From Planctomycetia bacterium (GTDB lineage Bacteria > Planctomycetota > Planctomycetia > Pirellulales > UBA1268), in NCBI GenBank assembly GCA_026401035.1, contig JAPLNR010000070.1, forward strand, positions 1 through 64,000: a DNA stretch of 64,000 nucleotides, read 5' to 3'. This document shows, piece after piece, positions 8,068-16,396 of the stretch. Both the position numbers and the translations under genes were made by a program. The notes beneath the pieces were generated by a model that was not told the DNA's origin, ran no database searches, and saw only the letters and a list, made by a program, of their open reading frames with translations. The first letter of the stretch is position 1; each line of letters starts with the position of its first letter.

Positions 8068-8214
8068 CTACGGCGGCGGAGGCGGCGGCTTGATCTGCCC
8101 CCGCCACGGCACGGATGACTTCGCCTTCCGCCCAGTCGGCGTCGCCAGCAAGACGGCTATCCCACCCAGGATCGAGAGCACGAGAATGAGCCAGAATCGG
8201 GTAGGCATGGTCAT
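8068..8214 (-). CDS. Putative 48-residue membrane peptide
   Basis: A short frame with one clear membrane helix near its start, FWLILVLSILGGIAVLLA, followed by a basic stretch (GRKAKSS) and a run of prolines at the C-terminus. The start at 8214 has a good Shine-Dalgarno (GGAGG, revcomp of 8222-8227) seven bases before it. A start at 8208 is also possible. It is divergent from the broken gene at 8218. I know no family for it. Single-helix peptides next to TA genes can be toxins or simply chance frames; size and composition are the only support. Confidence 0.35.
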   Translation of the reverse strand: MTMPTRFWLILVLSILGGIAVLLATPTGRKAKSSVPWRGQIKPPPPPP

Positions 8215-8217
8215 TCG

Positions 8218-8515
8218 ATGATCCTCCGCTTCTCCCAGAAACTCAGCGCCCGACTCAAGGTACGACCGTTTCATCTCGCCACGAACCGGGCTCATCCAGT
8301 TCGCCTCCACGTTCAGCCGCTCGGTAACGGGCTCGATGAACGAGTTGATCGCCCATGGCAAGCTGCTTCTCGCTGACGAGGAGACATCCCCGTTCGATCT
8401 TGGTTTTCGGCTCAACGACACCCTGCTCTCGGCAGTCGAGTCCGCTGAACAACTGGATTACGGCAAGCCACGGGCCGCTTTTCGTGCTCTCGTAGCGAGG
8501 TCAACGGCTCCATGA
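8218..8515 (+). pseudogene. Broken DUF6933-like gene
   Basis: The ATG at 8218 begins MILRFSQKLSARLKV, a start I associate with small proteins of the DUF6933 type. At about 8261 the reading frame shifts, and the remainder is YDRFISPRTGLIQFASTFSR followed by SVTGSMNELIAHGK, SPFDLGFRLNDTLLSAV and YGKPRAAFRAL, ending at a TGA at 8513-8515. This looks like the first 15 and last 75 residues of a gene of about 160 codons whose middle has been deleted with a frame change. From ATG 8336 a 59-residue tail could still be made. The family name is from memory and should be treated as tentative; the break is clear. Confidence 0.5.
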
Positions 8516-8547
8516 ATCCAAGGCCTCCTTAACCAAACCCAAAACGT

Positions 8548-8583
8548 TCGGGGCGACAGGATTTGAACCTGCGACCTCTTGAC
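8548..8583 (-). repeat. tRNA-Pro 3'-end duplicate (inner att-like site)
   Basis: Thirty-six bases are identical to 9102-9137, the 3' half of the tRNA-Pro gene, in the same orientation. Together the two copies bracket hicB-hicA and almost nothing else; the hicA stop codon is six bases away. No tRNA can fold here, because the 5' half is absent. Confidence 0.88.
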
Positions 8584-8589
8584 TGGGAA

Positions 8590-8832
8590 TCAACCGAACA
8601 ATGTGTCGGCGACCTCATCACGAGTGAGCCCAGCGTGCTCGGCAACGTCCTTCAGAATTGCATTGAGCGTGCCGAGCCGAAGCGGCGAATGATTCGGAAT
8701 AGTGACGTGGTGTTCGCCTTTGTCTTGGGTCGTCAGCCGGACGTGCGAACCCTTTTGCCGCGATACAGCGTAGCCGAAGATACGTAACGCGATCGCCAAG
8801 GACTCACCAGAAACGTCACGGGGCAGCCTCAT
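8590..8832 (-). CDS. hicA: HicA-type mRNA interferase toxin
   Basis: An 80-residue double-stranded-RNA-binding-like toxin that cleaves mRNA at the ribosome. The family pattern is clear: a first helix ESLAIALRIFGYAVSRQKGS, then GSHVRLTT with the catalytic His in the G-S-H motif, a middle strand HHVTIPNHSPL and the last helix GTLNAILKDVAEHAGLT. It lies second in the operon, and its start overlaps the hicB stop by four bases. The antitoxin-first order is less common than hicA-hicB. It seems intact, in contrast with the other toxins of the island. Confidence 0.88.
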   Translation of the reverse strand: MRLPRDVSGESLAIALRIFGYAVSRQKGSHVRLTTQDKGEHHVTIPNHSPLRLGTLNAILKDVAEHAGLTRDEVADTLFG

Positions 8833-9035
8833 GGCGCCAGAATTTCGTCATGAACGACATGGAGGCGAATCATCCGCGGAGCGTGACCTTCTTCGAAGTG
8901 GCACGCCACAGCGGATCGCACGTTTGCCCTGAGCGACTCCATGGTGTCGCCTTCAGTGAATATCGACTCACCGACTGCCCTTGCGGTAAAGCCTCCCTCG
9001 GAGGCTTCCTCTACGACGAACACGATCTCGACCAC
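8829..9035 (-). CDS. hicB: HicB-like antitoxin (short form)
   Basis: A 68-residue protein with the partial RNase H-like fold of HicB/DUF1902 antitoxins: VEIVFVVEEASEGGFTARAV, then a helix DTMESLRANVRSAVACHFEE and the final strand RMIRLHVVHDEI. It binds HicA directly. No C-terminal DNA-binding domain is present, so repression of the operon may need another protein or the complex. The start is the first ATG of the frame. It begins 67 bases from the tRNA-Pro end. Confidence 0.85.
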   Translation of the reverse strand: MVEIVFVVEEASEGGFTARAVGESIFTEGDTMESLRANVRSAVACHFEEGHAPRMIRLHVVHDEILAP

Positions 9036-9101
9036 GGAAATACATCCACGGCACGCGCGCCGCGTAGGGACTGAAACATCCGCGATACGCGACCTGCAAT
9101 G

Positions 9102-9176
9102 TCGGGGCGACAGGATTTGAACCTGCGACCTCTTGACCCCCAGTCAAGCGCGCTAGCCAGTCTGCGCCACGCCCCG
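9102..9176 (-). tRNA. tRNA-Pro (anticodon GGG)
   Basis: The complementary strand folds as a full class I tRNA: acceptor CGGGGCG/CGCCCCG with discriminator A, D-stem GCGC/GCGC, anticodon stem CTTGA/TCAAG around the loop CTGGGGG, and T-stem GCAGG/CCTGT with TTCAAAT. The anticodon is GGG, reading CCC. C1-G72 and A73 are the normal bacterial proline identity marks. The 3' CCA is not encoded. Its 3' half has two extra copies upstream, at 8548 and 4874, so it is probably the integration target of the TA island. Confidence 0.95.
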
Positions 9177-9273
9177 AATCCACCGCACGGCAGACGATAC
9201 TCTCGCATCGCCGCCCCACGATCGGCACACTATCGCAGAACTTTCACACCACTTCAACACGGCTTCCCGCGAC

Positions 9274-10212
9274 ATGGCCACTTCATCCAACCCGCCCGCC
9301 TCCGCGACTTTTTCCGCCCGGCTCGCCGCTGCCATCAAACAGCGGCGCACGCCCGCCTGCATTGGCCTCGACCCCCGACGCGAATCGCTCCCCCCCGCCC
9401 TCCATGCGGCGACCGCCTCCGATCCCAAGGCTCTCGCCGCCGTCTTCACGCGGTTTTGCTGCGACGTGATCGACGTCGTCGCGCCGCTGGTGCCGATCGT
9501 GAAGCCACAGCTGGCCTGCTTCGAGGCGATCGGGCCTGATGGCATGACCGCGCTCGCCGAGGTGATCGCCCACGCGCATGCCAAGAACCTGCTTGTGCTC
9601 GCCGACGGCAAGCGGGGCGACATCGGCTCCACCGCCGAGGCCTACGCCGACGGCTGGCTCGCCGGCCCCTGGGCCGCCGACGCCCTCACCGTGAACCCCT
9701 ACCTCGGCCTCGACTCGATCGAGCCCTTCGTGAAGGTCGCCACGGACCGCGGCGCCGGCATCTTCATCCTCGTGAAGACCTCGAACCCCGGCAGCAAGGA
9801 TTTTCAGGATCTCAAGACCGACGGCCGCACGATCTACGAGCACGTGGCCGCCGGCGTGGAACAGCTCGCCGCGCGAACCGCAGCGGGCGGCACGTACGGG
9901 GCCGTCGGGGCCGTCGTCGGCGCCACCTGGCCGCGGCAGCTCGACGAACTCCGCGCCGCCATGCCCCACACGTGGATCCTGGTGCCCGGCTTCGGTAAGC
10001 AGGGAGGCCGGGCGGCCGACGTGCGCGGCGCCTTCGACGCCAGCGGACTCGGGGCGATCGTCGTCAGCGCCCGCGACGTGATCTTCGCACACGCGCGGCC
10101 GGAGATGAACGCGGGCCTCGCCGACGACCAGTGGCAGACAGCCGTCGACCGCGCCTGCCGCGACATGATCGAGCGCCTCGCGGCAGACACGCCGGCGGCG
10201 CAATTGAAGTAA
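9274..10212 (+). CDS. pyrF: Orotidine 5'-phosphate decarboxylase
   Basis: A 312-residue protein of the longer (type 2) PyrF subfamily, which turns OMP into UMP in pyrimidine synthesis. The catalytic motif ADGKRGDIGSTAEAYA is at about residues 110-125, with the lysine and paired aspartates in place. Other conserved pieces are CIGLDPR near the start, VKPQLACFE, VNPYLG and FILVKTSNPGS, and the phosphate-binding end LVPGFGKQGG. The N-terminal 12 residues are not conserved. It is alone on this strand and is followed after two bases by hairpin repeats that separate it from the convergent pyrophosphatase gene. Confidence 0.96.
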   Translation: MATSSNPPASATFSARLAAAIKQRRTPACIGLDPRRESLPPALHAATASDPKALAAVFTRFCCDVIDVVAPLVPIVKPQLACFEAIGPDGMTALAEVIAHAHAKNLLVLADGKRGDIGSTAEAYADGWLAGPWAADALTVNPYLGLDSIEPFVKVATDRGAGIFILVKTSNPGSKDFQDLKTDGRTIYEHVAAGVEQLAARTAAGGTYGAVGAVVGATWPRQLDELRAAMPHTWILVPGFGKQGGRAADVRGAFDASGLGAIVVSARDVIFAHARPEMNAGLADDQWQTAVDRACRDMIERLAADTPAAQLK

Positions 10213-10214
10213 GG

Positions 10215-10584
10215 CAGGCTGAAGCCTGTGCTGCGCCAACACGTCCCAGGCCTGGAGGGCCGGGTTTGAACCAGCGACCGGAGGTCGCCAAGCGAAAATC
10301 GGCTGGAGGCCGATGTTTCGCGTGAAGACAGACAGGCTGAAGCCTGTGCTGCGTTAACACGTCCCAGGCCCGGAGGGCCGGGTTTGAACCAGCGACCGGA
10401 GGTCGCCAAGCGAAAATCGGCTGGAGCCCGATGTTTCGCGTGAAGACAGACAGGCTGAAGCCTGTGCTGCGTTAACACGTCCCAGGCCTGGAGGGCCGGG
10501 TTTGAACCAGCGACCGGAGGTCGCCAAGCGAAAATCGGCTGGAGGCCGATGTTTCGCGTGAAGACAGACAGGCTGAAGCCTGTC
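10215..10584. repeat. 118-bp tandem repeat of hairpins (three units plus a partial)
   Basis: Copies begin at 10215, 10333 and 10451, with a partial fourth at 10569; the period is exactly 118. Each unit is a chain of hairpins: CAGGCT-GA-AGCCTG, GCGACC-GGA-GGTCGC, and GCGAAA-ATCGGC with loop TGGAG closing on GCCGAT-G-TTTCGC. The last partial unit ends in GACAGGCT-GA-AGCCTGTC directly against the stop codon of the next gene. The block fills the space between convergent genes. A relative with compensatory changes is at 38391. Confidence 0.92.
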
Positions 10585-12228
10585 CTACTTTGCAAGCAGT
10601 TGCGAGATCAGCGGCAGCAGCTGCTTCTTACGGCTGACGATGTTCTCGAGCTGATAGAGGCTGCGGTCGAGGCGCGGATAGTTGATGTCTTCCCACGCTT
10701 CGGACTCCTTCGAGAGGAGCAGAAGCGAGCCGTTGCTGACGACGTCGGTCACGAGCAGTGCCGAGAAATCGAGCTTCTGCCGTTCCGCAAACGCCTCGAG
10801 TGCCGCCCGCAATTCGTCCTTCCGTTCCCAGAAGAGATCGAAGCCCGTCTCCTCGATCTGTGAGATCGAAAACCGCTCGCCATGCTCGGTGAACTCCTTG
10901 CAGTCCTCACGGATCACGTCGGCGGGCGTTTTCGACCGCAGCGCTGAACCGATCTCGAAGAATTCCTTCGCGTACAGGTCGAGGTCGACGGCACAGAGCC
11001 CCTTGAGCCAGCCGAGCACCTCACGATCGACGTCCGTCGTCGTCGGCGATCGGAGATGGAGCGTGTCGGAAATGATCCCCGACGCCATGCAGAGCGCGAT
11101 CGCGGGCTTCGGCACGATGCCGGCGGCGCGAAACTGCCGGGCCACGAGCGTGCACGTCGACCCGACCGGCTCGTTGATGAACCGGATCGGCTGTGTCGAC
11201 TTGAGACCACCACCGAGCCGATGATGATCGAGCACCTCGATGATCTCGGCCTCCTCGGCGCCGTTCACGGCCTGGCCCAGTTCGTTGTGGTCGACGAGGA
11301 CGAGCTGCAGTTTGGGCGGATTGATGAGGTCCGACTTGAACGCCAGGCCGACGAGCGTACCGTCGTCTCCCACGACCGGAAACACCGGTTGCGGAGACCG
11401 CTCCACCACGGCCCGCGCCTCGGCCACCGTCCACTTTCCCGGCACCGTCACGATGTCGCGATCGACCACCGGATCGATGAACTGCGACGACTTGATCCGC
11501 AGCGTGGTGTTGACGGTGTCGAAGGGACTCGAGATCACCGACACGCCCTTCGCCTTCGCGATCTCCACCACCTCCGACGCCAGCGGAAAACCGCCGGTGA
11601 TCACGATCGCCCGCACCCCGCTGTCGATCGCCGGCAACTGGATCGACGGACGGTCGCCGCAGACCACGATCAGCCGCTCGCTCGGGTACTGCCGCATCCG
11701 CTCCACGAAACCCTCGGCGCTCATCGCGCCCACCATCACGAGCAGTTCGTCGGACCGGTCGGGCTCTACGCGATTGCGAAAAGTCCCGCCGAGCACTTCG
11801 CAGATCTTTCGCAGGCTCGTCGTCACGGCCCGCGCCTTGGTCGAATCGGCGGCGTCGGTGAAAAAAAGCTCCATCATCGTGAGGATGGAGAGCACGCCCA
11901 CGACCTGACGGTCGCGATCGACCACGGGAATCGCCCGCAGGTCGCCTTTTCGCATCCGCTCGTAGGCCTCGTGAAACGCGTCGCCGAACGAGGCGGTCAC
12001 GATCTCACGCCGGCAGACGTCCTCGACCTGCGGACGCACGTCCATCACCAGTTTTGGCGCGACGAGCCCCGCCCGCCCGAGCACGTATTCGGTTCGCTGG
12101 TTTGGTGGACCGCAGCAGGCCGCGACGGCATCCGGCCGCGTCGTTTGCTGGAGCAGATCGGCGTAGGCGATCGCCGAGCAGATGGCGTCGGTATCGGGAT
12201 TGCGATGCCCGAAGACAAGAACGCTCAT
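10585..12228 (-). CDS. ppaC: Manganese-dependent inorganic pyrophosphatase with CBS-DRTGG insert
   Basis: A 547-residue family II pyrophosphatase, hydrolysing PPi to phosphate. The DHH-domain motifs are complete: GHRNPDTDAICS near residue 5, VDHNELGQAV near 310 and DHHRLGGG near 335. The DHHA2 domain at the end contains SRKK, the substrate-binding motif. Between the first and second motifs lie a CBS pair around a DRTGG domain, a nucleotide-sensing insert (adenine nucleotides inhibit or activate such enzymes). The start at 12228 (MSVLVFGHRN) is fixed by the domain; 42 upstream codons do not fit and overlap ndk. It is seven bases downstream of ndk, so probably co-transcribed. Its TAG stop is provided by the adjoining repeat. 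Confidence 0.93.
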   Translation of the reverse strand: MSVLVFGHRNPDTDAICSAIAYADLLQQTTRPDAVAACCGPPNQRTEYVLGRAGLVAPKLVMDVRPQVEDVCRREIVTASFGDAFHEAYERMRKGDLRAIPVVDRDRQVVGVLSILTMMELFFTDAADSTKARAVTTSLRKICEVLGGTFRNRVEPDRSDELLVMVGAMSAEGFVERMRQYPSERLIVVCGDRPSIQLPAIDSGVRAIVITGGFPLASEVVEIAKAKGVSVISSPFDTVNTTLRIKSSQFIDPVVDRDIVTVPGKWTVAEARAVVERSPQPVFPVVGDDGTLVGLAFKSDLINPPKLQLVLVDHNELGQAVNGAEEAEIIEVLDHHRLGGGLKSTQPIRFINEPVGSTCTLVARQFRAAGIVPKPAIALCMASGIISDTLHLRSPTTTDVDREVLGWLKGLCAVDLDLYAKEFFEIGSALRSKTPADVIREDCKEFTEHGERFSISQIEETGFDLFWERKDELRAALEAFAERQKLDFSALLVTDVVSNGSLLLLSKESEAWEDINYPRLDRSLYQLENIVSRKKQLLPLISQLLAK

Positions 12229-12235
12229 GAATGCT

Positions 12236-12697
12236 TCACGCTTCGCTCGGGGCCTGCAGCCAGCAGGCCAGCGAGGGATCCCAGTCGAGAAGGTCTTCCT
12301 TCTTGAAGTAGATGCCGATCTCACGTGTGGCCGACTCGGTGGAATCGGAGGCATGCACGAGGTTCATCTGGCGGCTGGCGCTGTAGTCGCCGCGGATCGT
12401 GCCGGCGGCGGCCTTGAGCCCGCTTGTGGCCCCCAGCATCTCGCGAACCACGCGAATCACCTCCGGTCCCTCGAACACGGTCGCCACGACGGGCGCCGCG
12501 GTGATGAACTCCTCGAGGCTTGGATAAAAAGGCTTCTCGACGTGCTCGGCATAGTGCTGCCGGGCGAGGGCGGGCGTGACGCGAAGCATCTTCATGGCCA
12601 CCAGCCGCAGCCCCTTCTCCTCGAAGCGGGAAAAAATCCTGCCGAGCAGGCCACGCTCGAGGCAGTCGGGCTTGAACATCACAAACGTCCGCTCCAT
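12236..12697 (-). CDS. ndk: Nucleoside diphosphate kinase
   Basis: A 153-residue kinase that balances nucleoside triphosphates using a phosphohistidine intermediate. Conserved are the start RTFVMFKPDCLERGLLG, with the lysine that binds the phosphate, SGLKAAAGTIRGDYS and the active-site NLVHASDSTESA with its histidine near residue 115. The C-terminal end is slightly longer than usual. It is the first gene of a pair with ppaC, a sensible match of triphosphate metabolism with PPi removal. Confidence 0.96.
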   Translation of the reverse strand: MERTFVMFKPDCLERGLLGRIFSRFEEKGLRLVAMKMLRVTPALARQHYAEHVEKPFYPSLEEFITAAPVVATVFEGPEVIRVVREMLGATSGLKAAAGTIRGDYSASRQMNLVHASDSTESATREIGIYFKKEDLLDWDPSLACWLQAPSEA

Positions 12698-12824
12698 TCG
12701 ATCGCTCTCCCAATCAGATCAGAACTTGTTGATTTGCCGGCTCGAATGCCCGCGTGGGGAGTCTATTTAGCGGCTCTGCCGCCGCACAACCAGTGCAGTC
12801 TGAGGCCGTGAACTGGAGCCGGCC

Positions 12825-13286
12825 CTACCAGGAGATGGTCCCCTCGCGGACGGCCAACAGGAAATCGCGGTTGCCCTCGAGGAGCGTCGGCTCCGCGAGC
12901 AGTTCTGCGGCCGACAGCCAGAAGATCTCGTCGACCTCCACCGGGTGGGGCACGAGCACCGTCTCGTCCGGGAGCGTCACGGTCCACCAGGCAAGGGCCG
13001 TTCCCCAGCCCGTCACGCTTCGCCACACGCACTGCCCCGCCGCCACGGGCGCCGCAAGTTCCTCGAGGCATTCGCGGACCACCGCCTCATGCTCCGCCTC
13101 GCCGGGCTCGATGTGGCCGCCGGGAAAGCAGACTCGGCCACCTGCCGCCACCGTGTGGCCCCGGCGGATTGCCAGAAAGAGTCCGCTCCGCTGCGCGATC
13201 GCCACCACACCCCGCTTGACGATCCGCTCAGCAGATTCCAGCCGGCGTTCGCCCGTTTCCAGAGGTCGTTTTCCAATTCCGCTCAT
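12825..13286 (-). CDS. Nudix hydrolase
   Basis: A 153-residue Nudix protein. The Nudix box is present as GGHIEPGEAEHEAVVRECLE followed by E-L, with the R-E-x-x-E-E catalytic core. Before it is RGVVAIAQRSGLFLAIRRG, which together with VCFPGGH resembles the MutT/NUDT-type strand arrangement. The C-terminal part PVEVDEIFWLSAAELL is typical of the fold. The substrate cannot be told from sequence; an oxidised nucleotide or another nucleoside-diphosphate derivative is likely. Divergent from ftsH with 59 bases between starts. Confidence 0.88.
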   Translation of the reverse strand: MSGIGKRPLETGERRLESAERIVKRGVVAIAQRSGLFLAIRRGHTVAAGGRVCFPGGHIEPGEAEHEAVVRECLEELAAPVAAGQCVWRSVTGWGTALAWWTVTLPDETVLVPHPVEVDEIFWLSAAELLAEPTLLEGNRDFLLAVREGTISW

Positions 13287-13345
13287 ACACTACACTGTTG
13301 CATTCCGACATCGTTTCGAACATCCCCCTGCGAGCACCCGCGTCG

Positions 13346-15298
13346 ATGGAAGCCGTCCCACCCTCCAAGGGCTCTCCCAACCTCAACTCCATGCTCGGCC
13401 GCCCCCTCGGGATGCCGGTTGTGATCATGTTGATCCTCGGCGCACTGGCGCTGGTCACGATCGTGGCCCGCGAGCAGACGACACTGCCGGCCGCGATCAG
13501 TTACGACGAGTTCGTCCGGCAGGTGCAGGCGGGCAACGTGTCCGCCGTCGAGATCGTGGGCAACACGCTGCGGGGCGAGTTTCGGACCATGCCCACGGCC
13601 GACCGTGCGCCGGCGATCGGGGCCGGAAAGACCTTCCAGTTGGAACTCTCCAGTTATCTCGGCGAGGGTCTCGACAAACTGCTGCTCGATCATTCGGTGA
13701 AGACGACCGTCCGCCAGCCGAGCGACGGCACCGGCTTTCTGCTCGGTCTCTACATGCTTGTGCCCCTCCTCTTGATGGCGGGGTTCTGGATGACGCTGCG
13801 CCGCGCCCGCGATCCGCTCGGCGGCAGCGGCTTCCTCGGAAGTTTCTCGAAGTCGCCGGCCAAACGGTATGGCGCCAATGACAAGCAGGTGACCTTCGCC
13901 GATGTCGCCGGGCTCGAGGGAGTGAAGGAAGACCTCAAGGAGATCGTCGAGTTTCTGAAGGATCCGAAGAAGTTCCAACGGCTCGGCGGCCGCGTGCCGA
14001 AGGGTGTGCTCCTGATGGGGCCGCCGGGCACCGGCAAGACCCTGCTGGCCCGCGCCGTCGCCGGCGAGGCGGGCGTGCCCTTCTTCTCGATCTCGGGCAG
14101 CGAATTCATCCAGATGTTCGTCGGCGTCGGCGCCTCGCGGGTGCGCGACCTCTTCAAGACCGCCAAGGATGCGGCGCCGTCGATCCTGTTTATCGACGAG
14201 ATCGACGCGGTGGGCCGGCATCGCGGCGCTGGACTTGGCGGCGGCCACGACGAACGGGAGCAGACGCTCAACCAGATTCTCAGCGAGATGGACGGCTTCA
14301 GCCCGTCGGAATCGGTGATCGTGCTGGCCGCGACCAACCGTCCCGACGTGCTCGACCCCGCGCTCCTGCGACCGGGCCGGTTTGACCGGCATGTGACCGT
14401 CGAACGCCCCAACCACAAGGCCCGGCTGGCCCTCTTCAAGGTGCACACCCGCAACGTGCCCCTCGCCGCCGACGTCGATCTCGACCGGCAGGCCAGCGGC
14501 ACCGTGGGCCTGACGGGCGCCGACATCCGCAACCTCGTCAACGAGGCCGCTCTCTGGGCCACACGGCAAAACAAGGATGCCGTCGACTCCTCCGACTTCG
14601 ACTACGCCCGCGACAAGGTGCTGATGGGCCCGAAGCGGGAGGAAGTGCTCGTGGGCCGCGAAAAGAAGATGACGGCCTACCACGAGGCGGGGCATGCGCT
14701 CGGCGCCTGGCTCCTCCCCGGCGTCGACAAGCTTCACAAGGTGACAATCATCCCGCGTGGCCGCGCCCTCGGCGTCACGCAACTGGTGCCCGAGGAAGAC
14801 CGGATGAACATCGGCCAGTCGGATCTCAACAACCGGCTCGTCTTCATCCTCGCCGGCCGCGCCGCCGAGAAGCTCGTGTTTGGCGAATACTCGGCCGGGG
14901 CGGAAAACGATCTCGTGCAGGCCACGCGACTGGCCCGCCGGATGGTGGCCCACTGGGGCATGAGCGAGAAGGTCGGCCCGGTGGCCTGCCACGTGACCAA
15001 CGAGCATCCCTTCCTCGGCCGCGACGTCTACGAGCAGCGGGAATTCAGCGAGCACACCGCCCAGACGATCGACGACGAGGTCACCCGCATGCTCAACGAG
15101 GCCGCCGAACGGGCGACGATTCTGCTCTCCGAAAACCGCGGGAAGCTCGACGCGCTCGCCGGTGCGCTTGAACAGCGGGAAATGCTCGACGATACCGAGG
15201 TGGTCGCCGTGATCGGACCGGCCGTGCCGCGGCGTCTGGGCGAAGGCGGCAGCCAGCCCGACGCCACCGCGCCGGTACAGGCCGCCAGAAACCCCTGA
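13346..15298 (+). CDS. ftsH: ATP-dependent zinc metalloprotease FtsH
   Basis: A 650-residue membrane-bound AAA+ protease. Order: short cytoplasmic start, first membrane helix near residues 24-42 ([18 protein letters not shown]), a periplasmic domain, a second helix near 132-151 ([17 protein letters not shown]), then the AAA module. This has Walker A GPPGTGKT near 225, Walker [12 protein letters not shown], the pore motif [10 protein letters not shown] and the second region of homology with [20 protein letters not shown]. The protease domain has the zinc site HEAGH near 446. The start at 13346 is preferred; an in-frame TTG at 13298 would add 16 residues. Its stop overlaps the next ATG by one base. 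Confidence 0.96.
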   Translation: MEAVPPSKGSPNLNSMLGRPLGMPVVIMLILGALALVTIVAREQTTLPAAISYDEFVRQVQAGNVSAVEIVGNTLRGEFRTMPTADRAPAIGAGKTFQLELSSYLGEGLDKLLLDHSVKTTVRQPSDGTGFLLGLYMLVPLLLMAGFWMTLRRARDPLGGSGFLGSFSKSPAKRYGANDKQVTFADVAGLEGVKEDLKEIVEFLKDPKKFQRLGGRVPKGVLLMGPPGTGKTLLARAVAGEAGVPFFSISGSEFIQMFVGVGASRVRDLFKTAKDAAPSILFIDEIDAVGRHRGAGLGGGHDEREQTLNQILSEMDGFSPSESVIVLAATNRPDVLDPALLRPGRFDRHVTVERPNHKARLALFKVHTRNVPLAADVDLDRQASGTVGLTGADIRNLVNEAALWATRQNKDAVDSSDFDYARDKVLMGPKREEVLVGREKKMTAYHEAGHALGAWLLPGVDKLHKVTIIPRGRALGVTQLVPEEDRMNIGQSDLNNRLVFILAGRAAEKLVFGEYSAGAENDLVQATRLARRMVAHWGMSEKVGPVACHVTNEHPFLGRDVYEQREFSEHTAQTIDDEVTRMLNEAAERATILLSENRGKLDALAGALEQREMLDDTEVVAVIGPAVPRRLGEGGSQPDATAPVQAARNP

Positions 15299-15603
15299 TG
15301 CTCTCGCACGTCGTCTTTTTTTCGCTGAAGGATCGCGCGCCCGCCGCAGTGGCCGCGCTCGTCGACGCCTGTAAGAAACACCTCACGGGGCATCCTGGCA
15401 CCGTGTCGTTTTCAGTCGGCACCTGTTCGTCATACGACCGGCAGGTGAACGACCGCGACTTCGACGTGGCCCTCGAGATCGTCTTCGAGTCGCACGCGGC
15501 ACACGACACCTACCAGACCGCCGAGCGACACAACCAGTTCATCGCCGAGCAGGCGACCAACTGGGCGAAGGTGCGGGTCTTCGACGTCGACCTCGTACGG
15601 TAG
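15298..15603 (+). CDS. Dabb (stress-responsive A/B barrel) domain protein
   Basis: A 101-residue ferredoxin-like Dabb protein. The expected start M-(L/V)-x-H-(V/I)-V-x-F is seen as [12 protein letters not shown], followed by a long helix, the strand FDVALEIVFES, then HAAHDTYQTAERHNQF ending in a hydrophobic strand. Such proteins form dimers; many are stress-induced and of unknown chemistry. The start overlaps the ftsH stop (TGATG), so it is translationally coupled to ftsH. Confidence 0.88.
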   Translation: MLSHVVFFSLKDRAPAAVAALVDACKKHLTGHPGTVSFSVGTCSSYDRQVNDRDFDVALEIVFESHAAHDTYQTAERHNQFIAEQATNWAKVRVFDVDLVR

Positions 15604-15664
15604 CCCGCGTGGCTCCAGTGGCGGATCCCACCGGCTACGGAGCCGCCGGCTGCCGTCGCCTGCC

Positions 15665-16396
15665 CTACACGACCTTCCCACGCGACACGGCGATCCGCCC
15701 GCCAAAGCAGGTCTCGACGTCGCCGCCAGGCACCCGGCGTCGCTCCTGATACCGCGAGCGATACCGCCAGCCCTCGGGCTCGCTCGTGTAGCCCAACGGC
15801 AGCGGTGAAGGATCGATCACGCACTCGACGATCGGTGGCAGTTCTGCCTCCGCGGCAAGGGGATGCGGGAAGTTCACGTTCCAGAATTCGCCGGCGGCCA
15901 GCGGCTCGCCGCCCGGCCCGCCGCGGCCGACCACGCTGGTCAGGATCGCGGTCATCCAGCGGGCCGCCCGCTGCCAGTCGATCGGCTCCTCGCGGCGGTG
16001 GTAATGCGAGACGGCGAGCGACTTCACGCCATGCAGCGCCGCCTCGCGGGCCGCGGCAACGGTGCCGGAGTGATGGATGTCGACCCCCAGATTGCCACCG
16101 GCATTGATGCCCGACAAGACCCAGTCGAGCGGCGGCGCCGATTCGGAAAACAGCGTCGCCAGCGCCAGCCGCACGCAGTCGGCCGGCGTGCCGTCGACGT
16201 GGAAGCGATCGGACCCCACCTGTTCGAGCGTGAGCGGCCGGTCGGTCGTCACGCGATGGCCGCAGCCGGAGTGCGGCTCCTTCGGCGCCACCACGATCAC
16301 GCGGCCCGCGGCCGGCCAGGCGTCGTGGCAGGCCGCCGCGAGCGCTGCAAGCCCCGGGGCGTCGATGCCATCGTCATTCGTCAACAGGATATTCAT
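15665..16396 (-). CDS. surE: 5'/3'-nucleotidase SurE
   Basis: A 243-residue metal-dependent nucleotidase. The start at 16396 gives MNILLTNDDGIDAPGLAAL, whose N-D-D-G motif binds the metal. Further motifs are VVAPKEPHSGCGH, DGTPADCVRLAL and LSGINAGGNLGVD, with S-G-T-V-A-A-A-R-E-A after. The C-terminal part contains FWNVNFPHP. An upstream frame extension runs into pnp and is not used. It follows pnp with a 4-bp overlap; nucleotide dephosphorylation next to nucleoside phosphorolysis makes a salvage pair. Confidence 0.95.
   Translation of the reverse strand: MNILLTNDDGIDAPGLAALAAACHDAWPAAGRVIVVAPKEPHSGCGHRVTTDRPLTLEQVGSDRFHVDGTPADCVRLALATLFSESAPPLDWVLSGINAGGNLGVDIHHSGTVAAAREAALHGVKSLAVSHYHRREEPIDWQRAARWMTAILTSVVGRGGPGGEPLAAGEFWNVNFPHPLAAEAELPPIVECVIDPSPLPLGYTSEPEGWRYRSRYQERRRVPGGDVETCFGGRIAVSRGKVV

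Noticed and set aside
10215-10584. CRISPR-like or coding repeat
   Set aside because: The 118-bp units are continuous, made of hairpins, with open frames only by chance; no spacers are variable.
13283-15055. 590-codon open frame on the minus strand opposite ftsH
   Set aside because: It mirrors ftsH codon by codon; its composition (His, Arg, Gly, Ala rich) is that of a complement of a high-GC gene, and ftsH is certain.
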